Shown here in pieces: positions 10,113-20,339 of a stretch of DNA of 64,000 nucleotides (its first letter is position 1; every line of letters begins with the position of its first letter). Under the pieces are notes generated by a model. The model saw nothing but the letters and a program-made list of their open reading frames with translations, did no database searches and was not told the origin of the DNA. The stretch is from contig OY757015.1 in the NCBI GenBank assembly GCA_963580285.1, forward strand, positions 145,822,082-145,886,081, given 5' to 3'. Origin of the DNA: Lucinisca nassula. Taxonomy: Eukaryota; Mollusca; Bivalvia; Lucinida; Lucinidae. The position numbers and the translations under genes are program-made.

Positions 10113-10330
10113 TACAGTGGAATTATTATATAGACCACCTTTGAGACTGTTCAGAAGTGGTCTTAAAGACCACTTCTGAACAGTCCCAGAGGTGGTCTCT
10201 TTACCTGAGGGCATTGGGTGTAGAACAACACAAGGGAAGAAAAAAATCCTTTTATATATGAATTAGGGTCTTTACTTTGGGTCTTTAGTTCACATGTTAT
10301 GATAACGCAATTGAACAGAACAAAGTTATT
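10113..10330. mobile_element. MITE-3, one end intact
   Basis: TACAGTGGAATTATTATATA leads into a strong hairpin with GACTGTTCAGAAGTGGTCTT arms at 10147-10190. The distal terminus is degraded. Confidence 0.75.
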
Positions 10331-10680
10331 CGGCAACACAAGAGATTCTAAATGATACAAACATGTAATTAAGGTGCCGAAAAAAGGTGAGGTTGTTATG
10401 TCGCAAAATCTTTTTTTATTTTTATCAACTTTTTATTTGATGAAAAAAAGAGAAAAGCTAAATTCTAAACATAATACCAGAAAACATCGAAGTAATGAGG
10501 TTTCAAAGCACCGAGGAAGCAAAGGAACAGGATTTTAAGTATTTGTTTTGCTATTTTGACAATTTTATGATTTTTTTTTAATGAAGATAATGTCGGTAGG
10601 CAAAAAAATCTTTCTTTTTTTTGCTGAATGGACATAAAAACTGTAGGATTGGCAAAAAAAAAAAAAAAATCTGGGTCGGT
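10331..10680. other. A/T-rich non-coding stretch
   Basis: Several poly-A and poly-T runs, including a 15-A run near 10654. No gene. Confidence 0.5.
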
Positions 10681-10908
10681 TTGGTTTTTGGTTTTACGGC
10701 CCTTTCAAGATTATTTCACTCATATCAAGCCGATCGTTAATCAGAGGTGGGCGAAAACCGGAGTACCCGGAGAAAAACCACCTGACCTTCCGTTGCAGAA
10801 CTTGGCGTCTCACATGTGACCTGAGCGAGGCTCGAACCACAGCGGTGAGAGGCCTAATGATCAAGAGTCAGCGCTCTTAACCACTAGGCCACGGAGGCCC
10901 GTAAGTCA
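10681..10908 (-). mobile_element. SINE-D, full length
   Basis: On the minus strand the head is GGGCCTCCGTGGCCTAGTGG with A-box-like TAGTGGTTAAGAGCGC and B-box-like GGTTCGAGCC. The body contains GGTGGTTTTTCTCCGGGTAC and the tail is CTTGAAAGGGCCGTAAAACC. An 8-bp TSD GGGTCGGT is at 10673-10680 and 10909-10916. This is the reference copy for the fragment amplified at 47.7-52.9 kb. Confidence 0.9.
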
Positions 10909-11728
10909 GGGTCGGTCGGGTTAGCGGAAGCACAGGTATTTTTAGGCCTAAACATTCATATGTCGGAAGCACAGGTATTTTAGGCCTAAACATTCATATG
11001 TCGGAAGCACAGGTATTTTTAGGCCTAAACATTCATATGTCGGAAGCACAGGTATTTTTAGGCCTAAACATTCATATGTCGGAAGCACAGGTATTTTTAG
11101 GCCTAACAATTCATATGTCGGAAGCACAGGTATTTTTAGGCCTAAACATTTATATGTCGGAAGCACAGGTATTTTTAGGCCTAAACATTCATATGTCGGA
11201 AGCACAGGTATTTTTAGGCCTAAACATTCATATGTCGGAAGCACAGGTATTTTAAGGCCTAAACATTCATATGTCGGAAGCACAGGTATTTTAAGGCCTA
11301 AACATTCATATATCGGAAGCACAGGTATTTTTAGGCCTAAACATTCATATGTCGGAAGCACAGGTATTTTTAGGCCTAAACATTCATATGTCGGAAGCAC
11401 AGGTATTTTTAGGCCTAAACTTTCATATGTCGGAAGCACAGGTATTTTTAGGCCTAAACATTCATATGTCGGAAGCACAGGTATTTTTAGGCCTTAACAT
11501 TCATATGTCGGAATCACAGGTATTTTTAGGCCTAAACATTCATATGTCGGAAGCACAGGTATTTTTAGGCCTAAACATTCATATGTCGGAAGCACAGGTA
11601 TTTTTAGGCCTAAACATTCATATGTCGGAAGCACAGGTATTTTTAGGCCTTAACATTCATATGTCGGAAGCACAGGTATTTTTAGGCCTAAACATTCATA
11701 TGTCGGAAGCACAGGTATTTTTAGGTCT

Positions 11729-12046
11729 ACCGGCCCCGATAGCTCAGTTGGTAGAGTGTCCGCTCCGGGGAACGGGAGGTCTCGGGTTCGATCCCGGGCC
11801 GCGACATACCAAAGTCGTTAAAAATGGTACTAGCTGCTCCTCGTTTGGCACTCAGATTTACGGGGTAGAGCTAGGACTGGTCGATCCAGTGTCAGGATAA
11901 TGTGACTGGGTGTGGTATCATGTAATGTGTCTGGGACATGATACTTCAGTGAGGCAGCACTATAAACGTGAGCATTGAGCTCCCTGTCGCAACCAGACAC
12001 CGTCGTGATATGACTGAAAAATTGTTGAAAGCGACGTTAAACCCGA

Positions 12047-12112
<66 letters not shown>
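11729..12112 (+). mobile_element. SINE-C (V-SINE/RUDI-like), full length
   Basis: The tRNA-like head CGGCCCCGATAGCTCAGTTG has A box and B box (GGTTCGATCCC). A long core follows (GTGTCAGGATAATGTGACTG, CATGATACTTCAGTGAGGC). The 3' part is GAAAGCGACGTTAAACCCGA with a (CA)31 tail. The TSD ATTTTTAGGYCT is at 11717-11728 and 12113-12124, entirely in satellite sequence, so the array is older than this insertion. Assignment to the molluscan RUDI group is from recalled layout, not a search. Confidence 0.9.
12051..12112. repeat. (CA)n tail of SINE-C
   Basis: 31 perfect AC units directly before the 3' TSD. Confidence 0.95.
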
Positions 12113-12114
<2 letters not shown>

Positions 12115-12378
12115 TTTTAGGCCTAAACATTCATATCTCGGAAGCACAGGTATTTTTAGGCCTAAACATTCATATGTCGGAAGCACAGGTATTTTTAGGC
12201 CTAAACATTCATATGTCGGAAGCACAGGTATTTTTAGGCCTTAACATTCATATGTAATTTTTTTGACATGCGTGAGAGCCTTTCAAGCACACTGTCGTGC
12301 TTGCTGCAAATTGAATTATCTTCCACGTATACATACGAGTCATCATCTCTATGATCTGCCTGTTGGTCTCGTTTTTTT

Positions 12379-13660
12379 AGCTCACCTGGGTCGAAGGTTC
12401 AAGGGGAGCTTATAGTATAGTGGGTCGTCCGTCAGTCATCCGTCCGACCACACCTTTGACCAGTTATATCTCTGCAACCTGCAGGCTGATCTCAGTCATT
12501 TCTCATCTGTAGCATGCCTCTGGCGGGGCCTTGATGACATTTGCTTTTAATCGAAATCGAATGAAAACTTTGGTTGCTATGGCAATCACAAGGTCACATA
12601 GATTTACAATGGTAAATGCTTGTCATCACCGTCGTAGCGCCTTGAGTTTTGATCGGATCTTTCTGAATTTATATGTAAGGTGGCTGGGGATAAACACTCG
12701 GATGAGTTCGAAAACCGGCCAAGTTGACCTATTAATCATAGAGTTACGCCCCCTTGATTGCTGAATATGCCTATTTTGACCTTGTCATCACCGTAGCCCA
12801 TTCGGTTTTGATCGGATCTTCCTGAAACTTACATACAAGTAAGTCAGGGTTATAACCTCGGATGAGTTCGAAAACTACTGATTTCGGTCGATTACTTGCG
12901 GAGTTATGTCCCCTACTTTGCTGGAAATGCTTATTTTGACCTTGTCATCACTGTAGCCCCTTAGTTTTGATTGGATCTTCTTGAAACTTACGTGTAAGTA
13001 AGTCAGGGATATAGTTCGGACGAGTTCGAAAACTGATGAGGTCAGCCTTTTTATCATAAAGTTACGTCCTTTTGATTGCAGAAAATGCCTGTGTTGACCT
13101 TGTCATCACCGTAGCCCCTTGAGTTTTGATCGGAACTTCTTGAAACTTATGAACAAGTAAGTCAGGGATAAAAGCTCGGAAGATTTTAAGAACTGGTGAG
13201 GTCGGCCTATTTATCATTGAGTTATGTCCCTTTGATTGCTGAAAATGCCCATTTTTGACATTGTCATCATCGTAAGTCCCTTAGTTTTGAACGGATCTTC
13301 GTGAAACTTACATAAGTAAGTTAGAGATAAAAGCTTGAATGAGTTCGCAAACTGACATTGTTAGCACATTACTCATAGAGTTTAGTCTCCTTATTTGCTG
13401 AAAATGCCTATTTTGTACCTTGCCATCACCATAAGCCCTTTAGTTTTGACCGAATCTTCCTGAAACTGGCATATAAGTAGGCTGGGATTGAAATATCAGA
13501 TGGGTTTGAAAACTGGTGTTGTCTGCCTATCTCTCATAGAGTTATGTCCCCTTGAATGCTGAAAATGCCTGTTACTGACCTTGTCATCAGCATAAATATT
13601 TCAGTAAAGATTTGAACTTCCTGAAACTTTGACTCTGTTAGCTCAGGTGAGCGATATAGG
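12379..13660 (+). mobile_element. Element with AGCTCACCTG ends and 160-bp internal tandem repeats
   Basis: The left end AGCTCACCTGGGTCG and right end CTCAGGTGAGCGATATAGG are inverted over about 10 bp. Inside, a unit of 159-161 bp repeats about six times (GTTTTGATYGGATCTTC landmarks near 12645, 12804, 12963, 13122, 13283, 13442), each with GAGTTATGTCCC and TGACCTTGTCATCA. It is non-coding. Elements with these ends are common in bivalve genomes (recalled). The superfamily is not determined. Confidence 0.8.
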
Positions 13661-13841
13661 ATCATTACGGTCCTACTGTCTTCTACTTGCTGTTGAGTCC
13701 TCAAACACGACAAATGATTGTCGGAATTAACACATACAGTCGAACTTCAATAACTCGTATACCTTTAGGACCATGTACATTTGTTCGAGATAGGGGTAGT
13801 TCGAACCATAGCGCCAGGACATGAGGAATAATAAGACTCAC

Positions 13842-14070
13842 TTAACCCATATATGACAATGGAATCTTCCACCTAATGAGTTTAGAGTGGTCCATTTCCA
13901 ATTATAGGGGTGTCAGGTTTGTTTTTGTTTGTGGTAAATTTTACAAAAAATGGTTGTTCGATAAGCAAACAGTGTAGACCCAGATCAGACGCCGCGTTCT
14001 GCGGCGTCTGATCTGGGTCTACACTGTTCGCCAACGTCCCAGAAAGGGCCGCTAGGCATATATGGGTTAA
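13842..14070. mobile_element. MITE-1, complete, nested in MITE-6
   Basis: It is bounded by TTAACCCATATATG and its inverted copy CATATATGGGTTAA, with TTAA at both ends. The core is a near-perfect palindrome, CAGTGTAGACCCAGATCAGA with CGCCGCGTTCTGCGGCG at its centre. At 229 bp it is the best-bounded MITE-1 in the window. Confidence 0.9.
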
Positions 14071-14089
14071 AGCTCTTTACGAACTTCTA

Positions 14090-14185
14090 TTAAAGGAATA
14101 TTGTGTGTACTCATTGAGGCGATTCTAATGAGTACAAACAATATACCTTATAAAGATAAAATCAGGGAAACCTAATACACGTGCA
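14090..14185. mobile_element. Hairpin core of the MITE-2/MITE-6 type
   Basis: The arms TGTGTGTACTCATTGAGGCG and GCGATTCTAATGAGTACAAA resemble the hairpin inside the MITE-6 at 63343-63440. It supports this as the internal hairpin of MITE-6, here with one arm shortened. Confidence 0.65.
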
Positions 14186-14310
14186 TGGATATCTGGATCT
14201 CTAGGGATTCAAAGAGAATTCGAATAAGCCATGGTAAACGAGGCATCCGTATTTGAGTTAATGAAGTTTCGTTGTAGTTGTTTTAGCGTATTAATGTATG
14301 CTTCTGACAG

Positions 14311-14428
<118 letters not shown>

Positions 14429-14534
14429 GATTGCTTGCATGTCACTAAATCTTTTTAATCTTAGGCTAAAACGAAAGAAGAGAAAGATGTGCTCCGGTTG
14501 ATTTTTCCTTTCCCTGCATCTTATCTCTAAATCA

Positions 14535-14725
14535 TCCTTTTCGCTGATTCAAGAGTGGCAGTTGTCGGTCGGTTTCTATAGGGAAAGAATGTGCACTGTA
14601 CTGATGAACCGCTTACGTATAAGCCTGCCCAGGAAAAGTGTGGATAGGCAAATTGACCGGCTCAAAAATAACCTAAAATAGTGTTGACTGGGCCGTTAAA
14701 CTCCAAAACAAACAAACAAACATTA
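14535..14725 (+). mobile_element. SINE-B, 5'-truncated
   Basis: The core GCACTGTACTGATGAACCGC, then TATAAGCCTGCCCAGGAAAA, and the tail GACTGGGCCGTTAAACTCC plus (CAAA)n. The tRNA head is absent. Confidence 0.85.
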
Positions 14726-15182
14726 TCTCTAGGTCAGAATATCAGTAAAGTTCAACATGTTGGTGTTGCTGCTGCCGCTGCTGCTGGTTGACATAAAAAG
14801 CTGCATTCCGGGGAAAAATAATGAAAATCTCAGAAATTCTCCTGCATCATATTTAATTTTCGCTTCCATTAATTACCTCATTTACTGACGCATTTCTTTA
14901 CTACCACCGACTGTTATCACAGAATACGGTACAAGATGTCAAGAGGGCCGTAACATGGTGTCAGAAAAGGTTATCACTGTCAAACATATCTGGTAATGTT
15001 CTGGTCAAATAACTAGCATGTAAGTCGTAATTCATTCGTGGCACGATTAGATATGTGCAATTATATCGCGGAAAAGTACATTTTATTTCACAATTTCGTT
15101 TCAATCCACCTAACCTGGGCTTGAATGCCAATCCATTTCCATTCAAAGGGACGTCGGATTCGTTTTGTTTTGTCAGGTTTTA
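14726..15182. other. Unannotated non-coding stretch
   Basis: A short GCTGCTGCCGCTGCTGCTG run at about 14767-14790; otherwise nothing recognisable. Confidence 0.5.
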
Positions 15183-15260
15183 CAGAAATGCAAACAGTGA
15201 AAACCCAGACCAGAGACCGCATTCTTCGACGTCTGATCTGGACCTATACTGTTCGCCAAT
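15183..15260. mobile_element. MITE-1 core remnant
   Basis: CAAACAGTGAAAACCCAGAC with the complementary GACGTCTGATCTGGACCTA arm. The termini are lost. Confidence 0.6.
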
Positions 15261-15312
15261 GTGCCATTTTTGAATGCTATCTGTATTGGCAAGGAAACAT
15301 TATCGCTAAATA

Positions 15313-15576
15313 CATCACGAAAACACGCCTATATAATTTTCACCCACTTTCAGAACCTCACTTTTATAGAGTAAAACTGGGGTTTACAGGGATAAACCTT
15401 ATTTTTCTTATTTCTGTTCTAAAATATAGACTGTGGGTACTCGTTTGAAACGCCTAACGAGTACCCACAATCTATATTTTGAGCAGAAATAAGTAAAAAT
15501 CATAATTTTTCATCTTAAAATTTTCAATTTTTGGCGATAAAGGTTACAATGTATTTGTAAAGGCGTGTTTTCGTAA
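15313..15576. mobile_element. MITE-2, complete
   Basis: The ends are CATCACGAAAACACGCCTAT and the complement of AAAGGCGTGTTTTCGTAAT. Subterminal order: AACCTCACTTTTATAGAG, GGGGTTTACAGGGATAAACC, then a hairpin with ATATAGACTGTGGGTACTCG arms but without the usual GCCTCAATGAGGC top. The flanks share AAATA. It is non-coding. Confidence 0.85.
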
Positions 15577-15904
15577 TAAATAAATATTAAATAAAAATAA
15601 ATTTAAATACATCGTGCAAAGGATCACCTTTCTGAGCATGTTGAAATTATTAATGACACACTTGATTTATAACTTGACTTATTGAGTGTGAAAGAACGGT
15701 CTCGCGAGATTCTCGTTAATCGTTGCAATGATCCGGGTCACCGAATAAGGTCATATGACAAATGGCGACTTGCTGAATGGGCGTGACAAAATGTCTGAAT
15801 CAAACTAATTTTACGCTTCATTTTCGTTAATTGCGAGAGATACCCTAATTTAAATATCTGCGGACCAATATAGTAAACAGAAGTTAAACAATCCTGAGAG
15901 AGAG

Positions 15905-16221
15905 AGCGTGATAGCTCAGTGGTTAGTGCACTTGCCTCTGATGCTAGAGGTCCCGGGTTCGATCCCCGGCAGCGGCGATAAAATTTCGGTGTCCGAACAC
16001 GCTCCATCGGCATCATTTGCAGGGATGTCAAAAAGTGCACCGTCCTTCGGATCGGGACGTTAACTGGAGGCCCCCTGTGCAGGGAGAACCATCCCCAGTG
16101 CAGGTTAAAGATCCCTACCGTAATTACATGATTACTGTGTAGGCTTTCATCCTGCAAAAACCTGGAGTGTATGTAATATACACCTGCGGTAATGGTCAAA
16201 TGTGCCCGACGCAGTATCAGA

Positions 16222-16280
<59 letters not shown>

Positions 16281-16283
16281 AGG
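15905..16283 (+). mobile_element. SINE-E with (GATA)/(GA)n tail
   Basis: The tRNA-like head GAGCGTGATAGCTCAGTGG has a B box (GGTTCGATCCCCGG). The core includes CATCATTTGCAGGGATGTC, GGATCGGGACGTTAACTGG and CAGGGAGAACCATCCCC. The 3' end runs into GATA and then GA repeats (16222-16283). A partial copy on the minus strand is at 30034. Confidence 0.85.
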
Positions 16284-16400
16284 GCTCAAAAGCGCAAATT
16301 CATACTCCGGTGGCTTGAAAACCTTCGGAATTATGACAATTTGTTCGAGCCACGCTAGTTCGTCCCATTGAGGGTTAGTCATAATGCCAGGTCAGCCGGT

Positions 16401-16612
16401 TTGACCATTTTTGTACCAAATAGAATCTTATATAAAGCAGGAGTCCATTTCCAAATTTAGGGGTGACAGGTTGTGTTTTCTTCAAAAATCATTTGGAAAC
16501 TGGCTGTTTGCAAACAGTGCAGGCCTAGATCAGACGCCGCGATCTGCGATCTGCGGCGTCTGATCTGGGCCTGCACTATTTGCAAACGGTTTCCGATATA
16601 ACATTGGTTAAT
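16401..16612. mobile_element. MITE-1, near complete
   Basis: It starts TTGACCATTTTTGTACC and ends with a degenerate GGTTAA. The palindromic core has a duplicated CGATCTGCGATCTGCGG loop. It contains GGGGTGACAGGTTGTGTTTT, the conserved inner block of this family. Confidence 0.8.
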
Positions 16613-16779
16613 GGAGATGACAGAGAATTATCTTTTGGGTCTATTGTTTATCAATCGAACCAAAGTTACTAAGCAACAGAACCCTTCAGTGCTAAAGCCC
16701 ACGTGACTATCGAAAATTCAGGTAACGGTTATTTATAGAAAATAGCCGCTGTGAGGTTAAAGTCTGGCCTAAGAGAGTT

Positions 16780-17081
16780 TTGTTTGTTTGTTTGATTTTA
16801 GGTTTAAAGTCCCCGTTAACACTGTAAAGGTCATTTTAGAGACGTTGCTTACAATTTTGTGGGACTTTTACCCGACATTGAGATGAAATGACATCTCAAG
16901 CCCTGTCGCCCAATGAAACCAATCGGGTTTATTAGCATGGACGGTCCGCCTCGCAGCGCGGTTCCTGGACAGGCTTAGATCCTCTAAGCGGTTTACCAGT
17001 ACTAGTGTGCGGGCCGGATTCAGCTCTGCGTGGAAGCATCATGCAGCCCATATATTTCTTCAAGCCCCTATGGGCGGGGGC
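16780..17081 (-). mobile_element. SINE-A, full length
   Basis: The 3' tail is at the left (GTTTGTTTGATTTTAGG) and the 5' end at the right (CCCCTATGGGCGGGGGC). The TSD GAGAGTT is at 16773-16779 and 17082-17088. Confidence 0.9.
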
Positions 17082-17099
17082 GAGAGTTATCTATATAAT

Positions 17100-17168
17100 C
17101 TGGACTGCGCTTGGCCACATGAATACGCGGCGTCTGACCAGGATCTACACTGTTTGCTTAAAACTGGA
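17100..17168. mobile_element. MITE-1 core remnant
   Basis: GCGGCGTCTGACCAGGATC followed by TACACTGTTTGCTTAAA; half of the palindrome. Confidence 0.5.
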
Positions 17169-17288
17169 ATTTAAGGGATTAACGAAACAATTTAAGCCTA
17201 CATTAAGAGACAGTCGACCCATCGGTACTCTGAGTGCTTTGATTAATCTTCTGTTGCAAACGGGAAATGTGGGATCATGTCAAATCAA

Positions 17289-17437
17289 ACCCTATTGGTT
17301 TCATTGGGCGACAGGGCTTGAGATGTCATTTCATCTCAATGTCGGGTAAATGTCCCACAAAATTGGAAGCAGCATCTCCAAAATGACCTTTACAGTGTTG
17401 ACGGGGACGTTAAACCTCAAATCAAACAAAACAAAAC
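17289..17437 (+). mobile_element. SINE-A, 5'-truncated with TSD
   Basis: Only the 3' half is present, from ACCCTATTGGTTTC. A 13-bp TSD CATGTCAAATCAA is at 17276-17288 and 17438-17450. Truncation inside a perfect TSD indicates incomplete reverse transcription at insertion, not later decay. Confidence 0.9.
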
Positions 17438-17689
17438 CATGTCAAATCAAGCGAACTAACCTGCCGACTTACTGTCACACTTTGCGCCGTTTAACATTTT
17501 GCGTGGTGACAAAGCTTTTCGGCTCGGTTATGCAACGTCGCATAACGTCGATGCAAATGTGCCCAATTTGAAACCTCTGGAATTGCTTGATGGTCACAAT
17601 ATTTAGTTCGAATACCACGTGCTTTATAACCCGTTTAATAGTTTGGCCAGTTTTAAAACCTTGGTCGCAATATTCCAGCGCTAAAACTT

Positions 17690-17984
17690 TTGTTTAAGGT
17701 TTAACGTCCCCGTCAACACTGTAAAGGTTATTTTGGAGACGTTGCTTCCAATTTTGTGGGACTTTTACCCGACAATGAGATGAAATGACATCTCAAGCCC
17801 TGCCGCCCAATGAAACCAATAGGGTTTGTATGCATGGCCGGGCCGACTCGCACTGTTCTGCCTGGACAGGCTTAGATCCTCTTAGCGGTTTACCAATACT
17901 CGGTGTGCGGGTCGGTTTCAGCTCTGCGTGGAAGCATCATGCAGCCCATATATTTCTTCAAGCCCCGATTGGCGGGGGCCGCAT
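17690..17984 (-). mobile_element. SINE-A, full length
   Basis: The TSD CGCTAAAACTT is at 17679-17689 and 17985-17995. The 5' end (GATTGGCGGGGGCC) is intact and the (CAAA) tail is very short. Confidence 0.9.
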
Positions 17985-17995
17985 CGCTAAAACTT

Positions 17996-18471
17996 GCACG
18001 TATGTCACGTGCTTTACTACTTACTTCATAATTTGGCCTGCTGTTCCAATAATAAACAAATTATCACCAATAGTCCTAAGGGGATGCTGACACAACGCTG
18101 AAAGCCGTTGTGAAAGCAAACGCGTGTCAAGAAATCGTCTGCGTGTGTATGTTAAATAGTTTTGATAGCTGCATTTGGCTGCTAATTTCATTTTCATTGG
18201 TTTGCAAACAAGAAATTAATGGTTAGTACATAATAACCCTGAAATCAAAAATAAACGTTTGATTATCTTTATGTCCGTGTACGTTGGTTTAACAGTCGCC
18301 AGAATTCCCCCGACGAATCTGAAACAACTTTGAAACAGTTGACAATGCGCAGATCTGCCATGACAGTGTTTTCTTTTGAATGTTACCAAAATGATTGTTT
18401 GTGCATGTTTTCGTGCTGTTAGTTAACTGCTCTGATAGTCTGGCTCCAAATCATATATTTACTTTCTCTCA

Positions 18472-18477
<6 letters not shown>
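17996..18477. other. Unannotated non-coding stretch
   Basis: No gene or shared repeat is visible. Confidence 0.5.
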
Positions 18478-18536
<59 letters not shown>

Positions 18537-18551
18537 TTTTTTTTTTTTTTT
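18478..18551. repeat. (CT)n plus poly-T tract
   Basis: About 28 CT units with one TA interruption, then 17 T. Confidence 0.95.
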
Positions 18552-18612
18552 GCAAGAGACATAAAGCTTGGATAGCTTACTTCAGTTCCTTGAGAGGTAA
18601 CTTGAAATTAGA

Positions 18613-18835
18613 TTAACCCATAAAGTACCGATCACGACAACTCTCGTCTGCTTTGCCATCTGCCGGTTACCTTAAAAGTCATTTTTGCAAACCGTGTGGG
18701 CCCAGATCAGACTGCTCCTCTAGGAGCAGTCTGATCTTGGCCGACACTGTTTGCGTGCATGCAAAACTATTTTTAAAAAGTTTGCAAAAAAACAACAAAA
18801 AAAAAAAAACAGCAGACGGTGAGTCGGTGACTCCA
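18613..18835. mobile_element. MITE-1 variant (CTGCTTTGCCATCTRCCGG subtype)
   Basis: It starts TTAACCCATAAAGTACCGAT and contains GTCTGCTTTGCCATCTGCCG and the hairpin GCCCAGATCAGACTGCTCCT with its complement. The right part is CAGCAGACGGTGAGTCGGTG. It shares the order with 63819-63975. Confidence 0.75.
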
Positions 18836-19435
18836 AATTTTTATTCGCGGTTTCAGTAAATGTTCTGACATGAAAATGGTGTTGTCCAAATATCAATAAC
18901 TTTTTACCGACAGGTTTTCTTTCTATTCTACAAAAACTGCACTTTTTACCATTTTTTTTTTTTTAAATTGCGGGAAATTACCTTTGTATGAAAATAGCAA
19001 CGTAACTGAAAACTGTGAAAACTGAAAACATATATTTTTTGCAAAATCAAAGACAATTGATGTCAAAGTTACATCCTGTGAATTTTACTATTTTTCATCG
19101 TGACGTTAAACTGAAAATTTCCATGTTAAACGCAGTGAACAAAAAGTCTGTGGAGTACCGGAGCTGAATTGTTTGAGCCCAAGCTCAGGACTAGATTTCC
19201 CGCCTAAACAGAAAATCGGCCCCAGTGCTACCATGGCTTTTATATTAGGATGGACCATTCAGCAGTACTCTTCCCTATCATGCCAGTCACATTTTAAACT
19301 ACAGCATATGTAATAAGAGCAGCAACAAGCAAAAATGTATTTTAGCACATGCGCACAGCGATGCCCAAGTCAGTCTGTACACAAACCTAGTAAGAATACT
19401 ATACCCATTCCCTCACTGGACGAAGAAGCAGTCGT
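18836..19435. other. A/T-rich non-coding stretch
   Basis: Nothing recognisable; poly-T near 18950 only. Confidence 0.5.
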
Positions 19436-19956
19436 CTGCTTGGTGCAATAACGGTGTAACTGACATTTTGGTCAAAATATTTTTTTTTTTTTGCATAAAT
19501 GGGTGCCTTAAGACTTGACACACTTAGTAAATTAAGTACAACGGCTGGATTCTGCCTAAATCAGGGTTTATTTCAGTACTTTGGAAAAAGTTTTTTGTCA
19601 GTTACGCCGCTTTTGCTGACTTTTAGAAAAAAAAAAGTTGGCGCAAAAACAGTGTAAGTGCACTTACCCCATTTTTGCGCAAAGTTTTTTAAACCTCAAA
19701 AATATTGAATCCTGCTGCTTGATATTTCAGAAAAGGCGTGTAAGTACCTTGCAGAATGGAGCGCTGTGGTGCAGTGGTAAAGCATCGGATTCGAGATCGA
19801 GAGGTAGCCGGTTCGATCCTCGCAAGCGCCACGTGTTGTTTCCTTGAGCAAGAAACTTTATCCACATTGCTTAGTACTGGTTCTTACCCAGGAAAAGAGG
19901 GCCACATGGAAGATTAGTACCAGTACTAAATGTGTTACCCTCTATAAATAAGGTGG

Positions 19957-19995
<39 letters not shown>

Positions 19996-20339
19996 AAATG
20001 TGACCTATTAACTACCCATGCCTTTAATTTATTGCTTTACCATGTAAAAGGCCAAGAAATAAGGTCTGTACATTTACACCGTTTTAGCGCTGAATGCACT
20101 TACACCGTTTTTGCATCAAACCACTCAGCGCAGAAATGGTGAATGCTAGATATTTCTTTTCAAATGCCATTTATTCAACAATAAACATCACACACAGATG
20201 AAAGAAATCGCCATGAAGTTAAGAAACCAGCTTATAGTATGGTTTTCTATTCCATTCTTTAATAAAACAGTTTTTTGTTTCTTCTGAAAAGTTGCCATTT
20301 TGCACTTGCACCGTTATTCCACCAAGCAGAAGCAGTGTC
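19436..20339. mobile_element. 904-bp TIR element hosting SINE-F
   Basis: The left end CTGCTTGGTGCAATAACGGT and the complement of the right end (CACCGTTATTCCACCAAGCAG) agree over about 22 bp with one mismatch. Inside are several ACACYGTTTTTGCRC / GTGTAAGTGCACTTAC motifs. AAGCAGT occurs outside each end (19426-19432, 20340-20346), a possible TSD with a 3-base left gap. No coding sequence. Superfamily not assigned; hAT-like is one option. Confidence 0.6.
19758..19994 (+). mobile_element. SINE-F with (ATT)13 tail
   Basis: The tRNA-like head GAGCGCTGTGGTGCAGTGGT has a B box (GGTTCGATCCTC). The body contains GAAACTTTATCCACATTGC and AGTACCAGTACTAAATGTG. It ends in ATT repeats (19958-19994). It is nested in the 904-bp element. 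Confidence 0.88.

Larger units (their letters stand above)
10926..12254 (+). repeat. 39-bp satellite array, about 24 units, split by SINE-C
   Basis: The unit begins GGAAGCACAGGTATTTTTAG and continues GCCTAAACATTCATATGTC. There are about 20.5 units at 10926-11727 and 3.6 at 12113-12254, very homogeneous with single changes or one-T deletions. Because 39 is divisible by three, all frames stay open and give apparent 13-residue repeat proteins on both strands. These have no start context or flanking gene and are treated as artefacts. Confidence 0.95.
13735..14276. mobile_element. MITE-6 (pogo/Tigger-like ends) split by MITE-1
   Basis: The left end TACAGTCGAACTTCAATAAC and the inverted right end, complement of TTAATGAAGTTTCGTTGTA, match the pair at 63220-63569. 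The shared inner landmark AAACGAGGCATCCGTATTTG corresponds to CTGATGGCTCGTTTACCATG there. CAGTCGAAC-type ends with a TA target are usual for pogo/Tigger elements. There is no transposase. Confidence 0.78.

Noticed and set aside
11740..11805. tRNA-like sequences with good A and B boxes (also at 184, 10840, 15905, 19760, 22290, 54126)
   Set aside because: Each is the head of a longer SINE with body, tail and, in most cases, TSD; cloverleaf pairing is incomplete. Not called as functional tRNA genes.
10948..11900. Repeat proteins of 176 and 183 residues with 13-residue units on both strands
   Set aside because: They follow from a 39-bp satellite whose period is a multiple of three. One frame runs on into the SINE-C head. 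No splice, promoter or conserved domain evidence.
10926..12254. CRISPR-like regular repeats
   Set aside because: Units are directly adjacent with no unique spacers; this is a satellite in a eukaryotic genome.
15738..16382. 214-codon minus-strand frame
   Set aside because: It lies over SINE-E and its (GA)n tail; the Ser-Leu run is the microsatellite.
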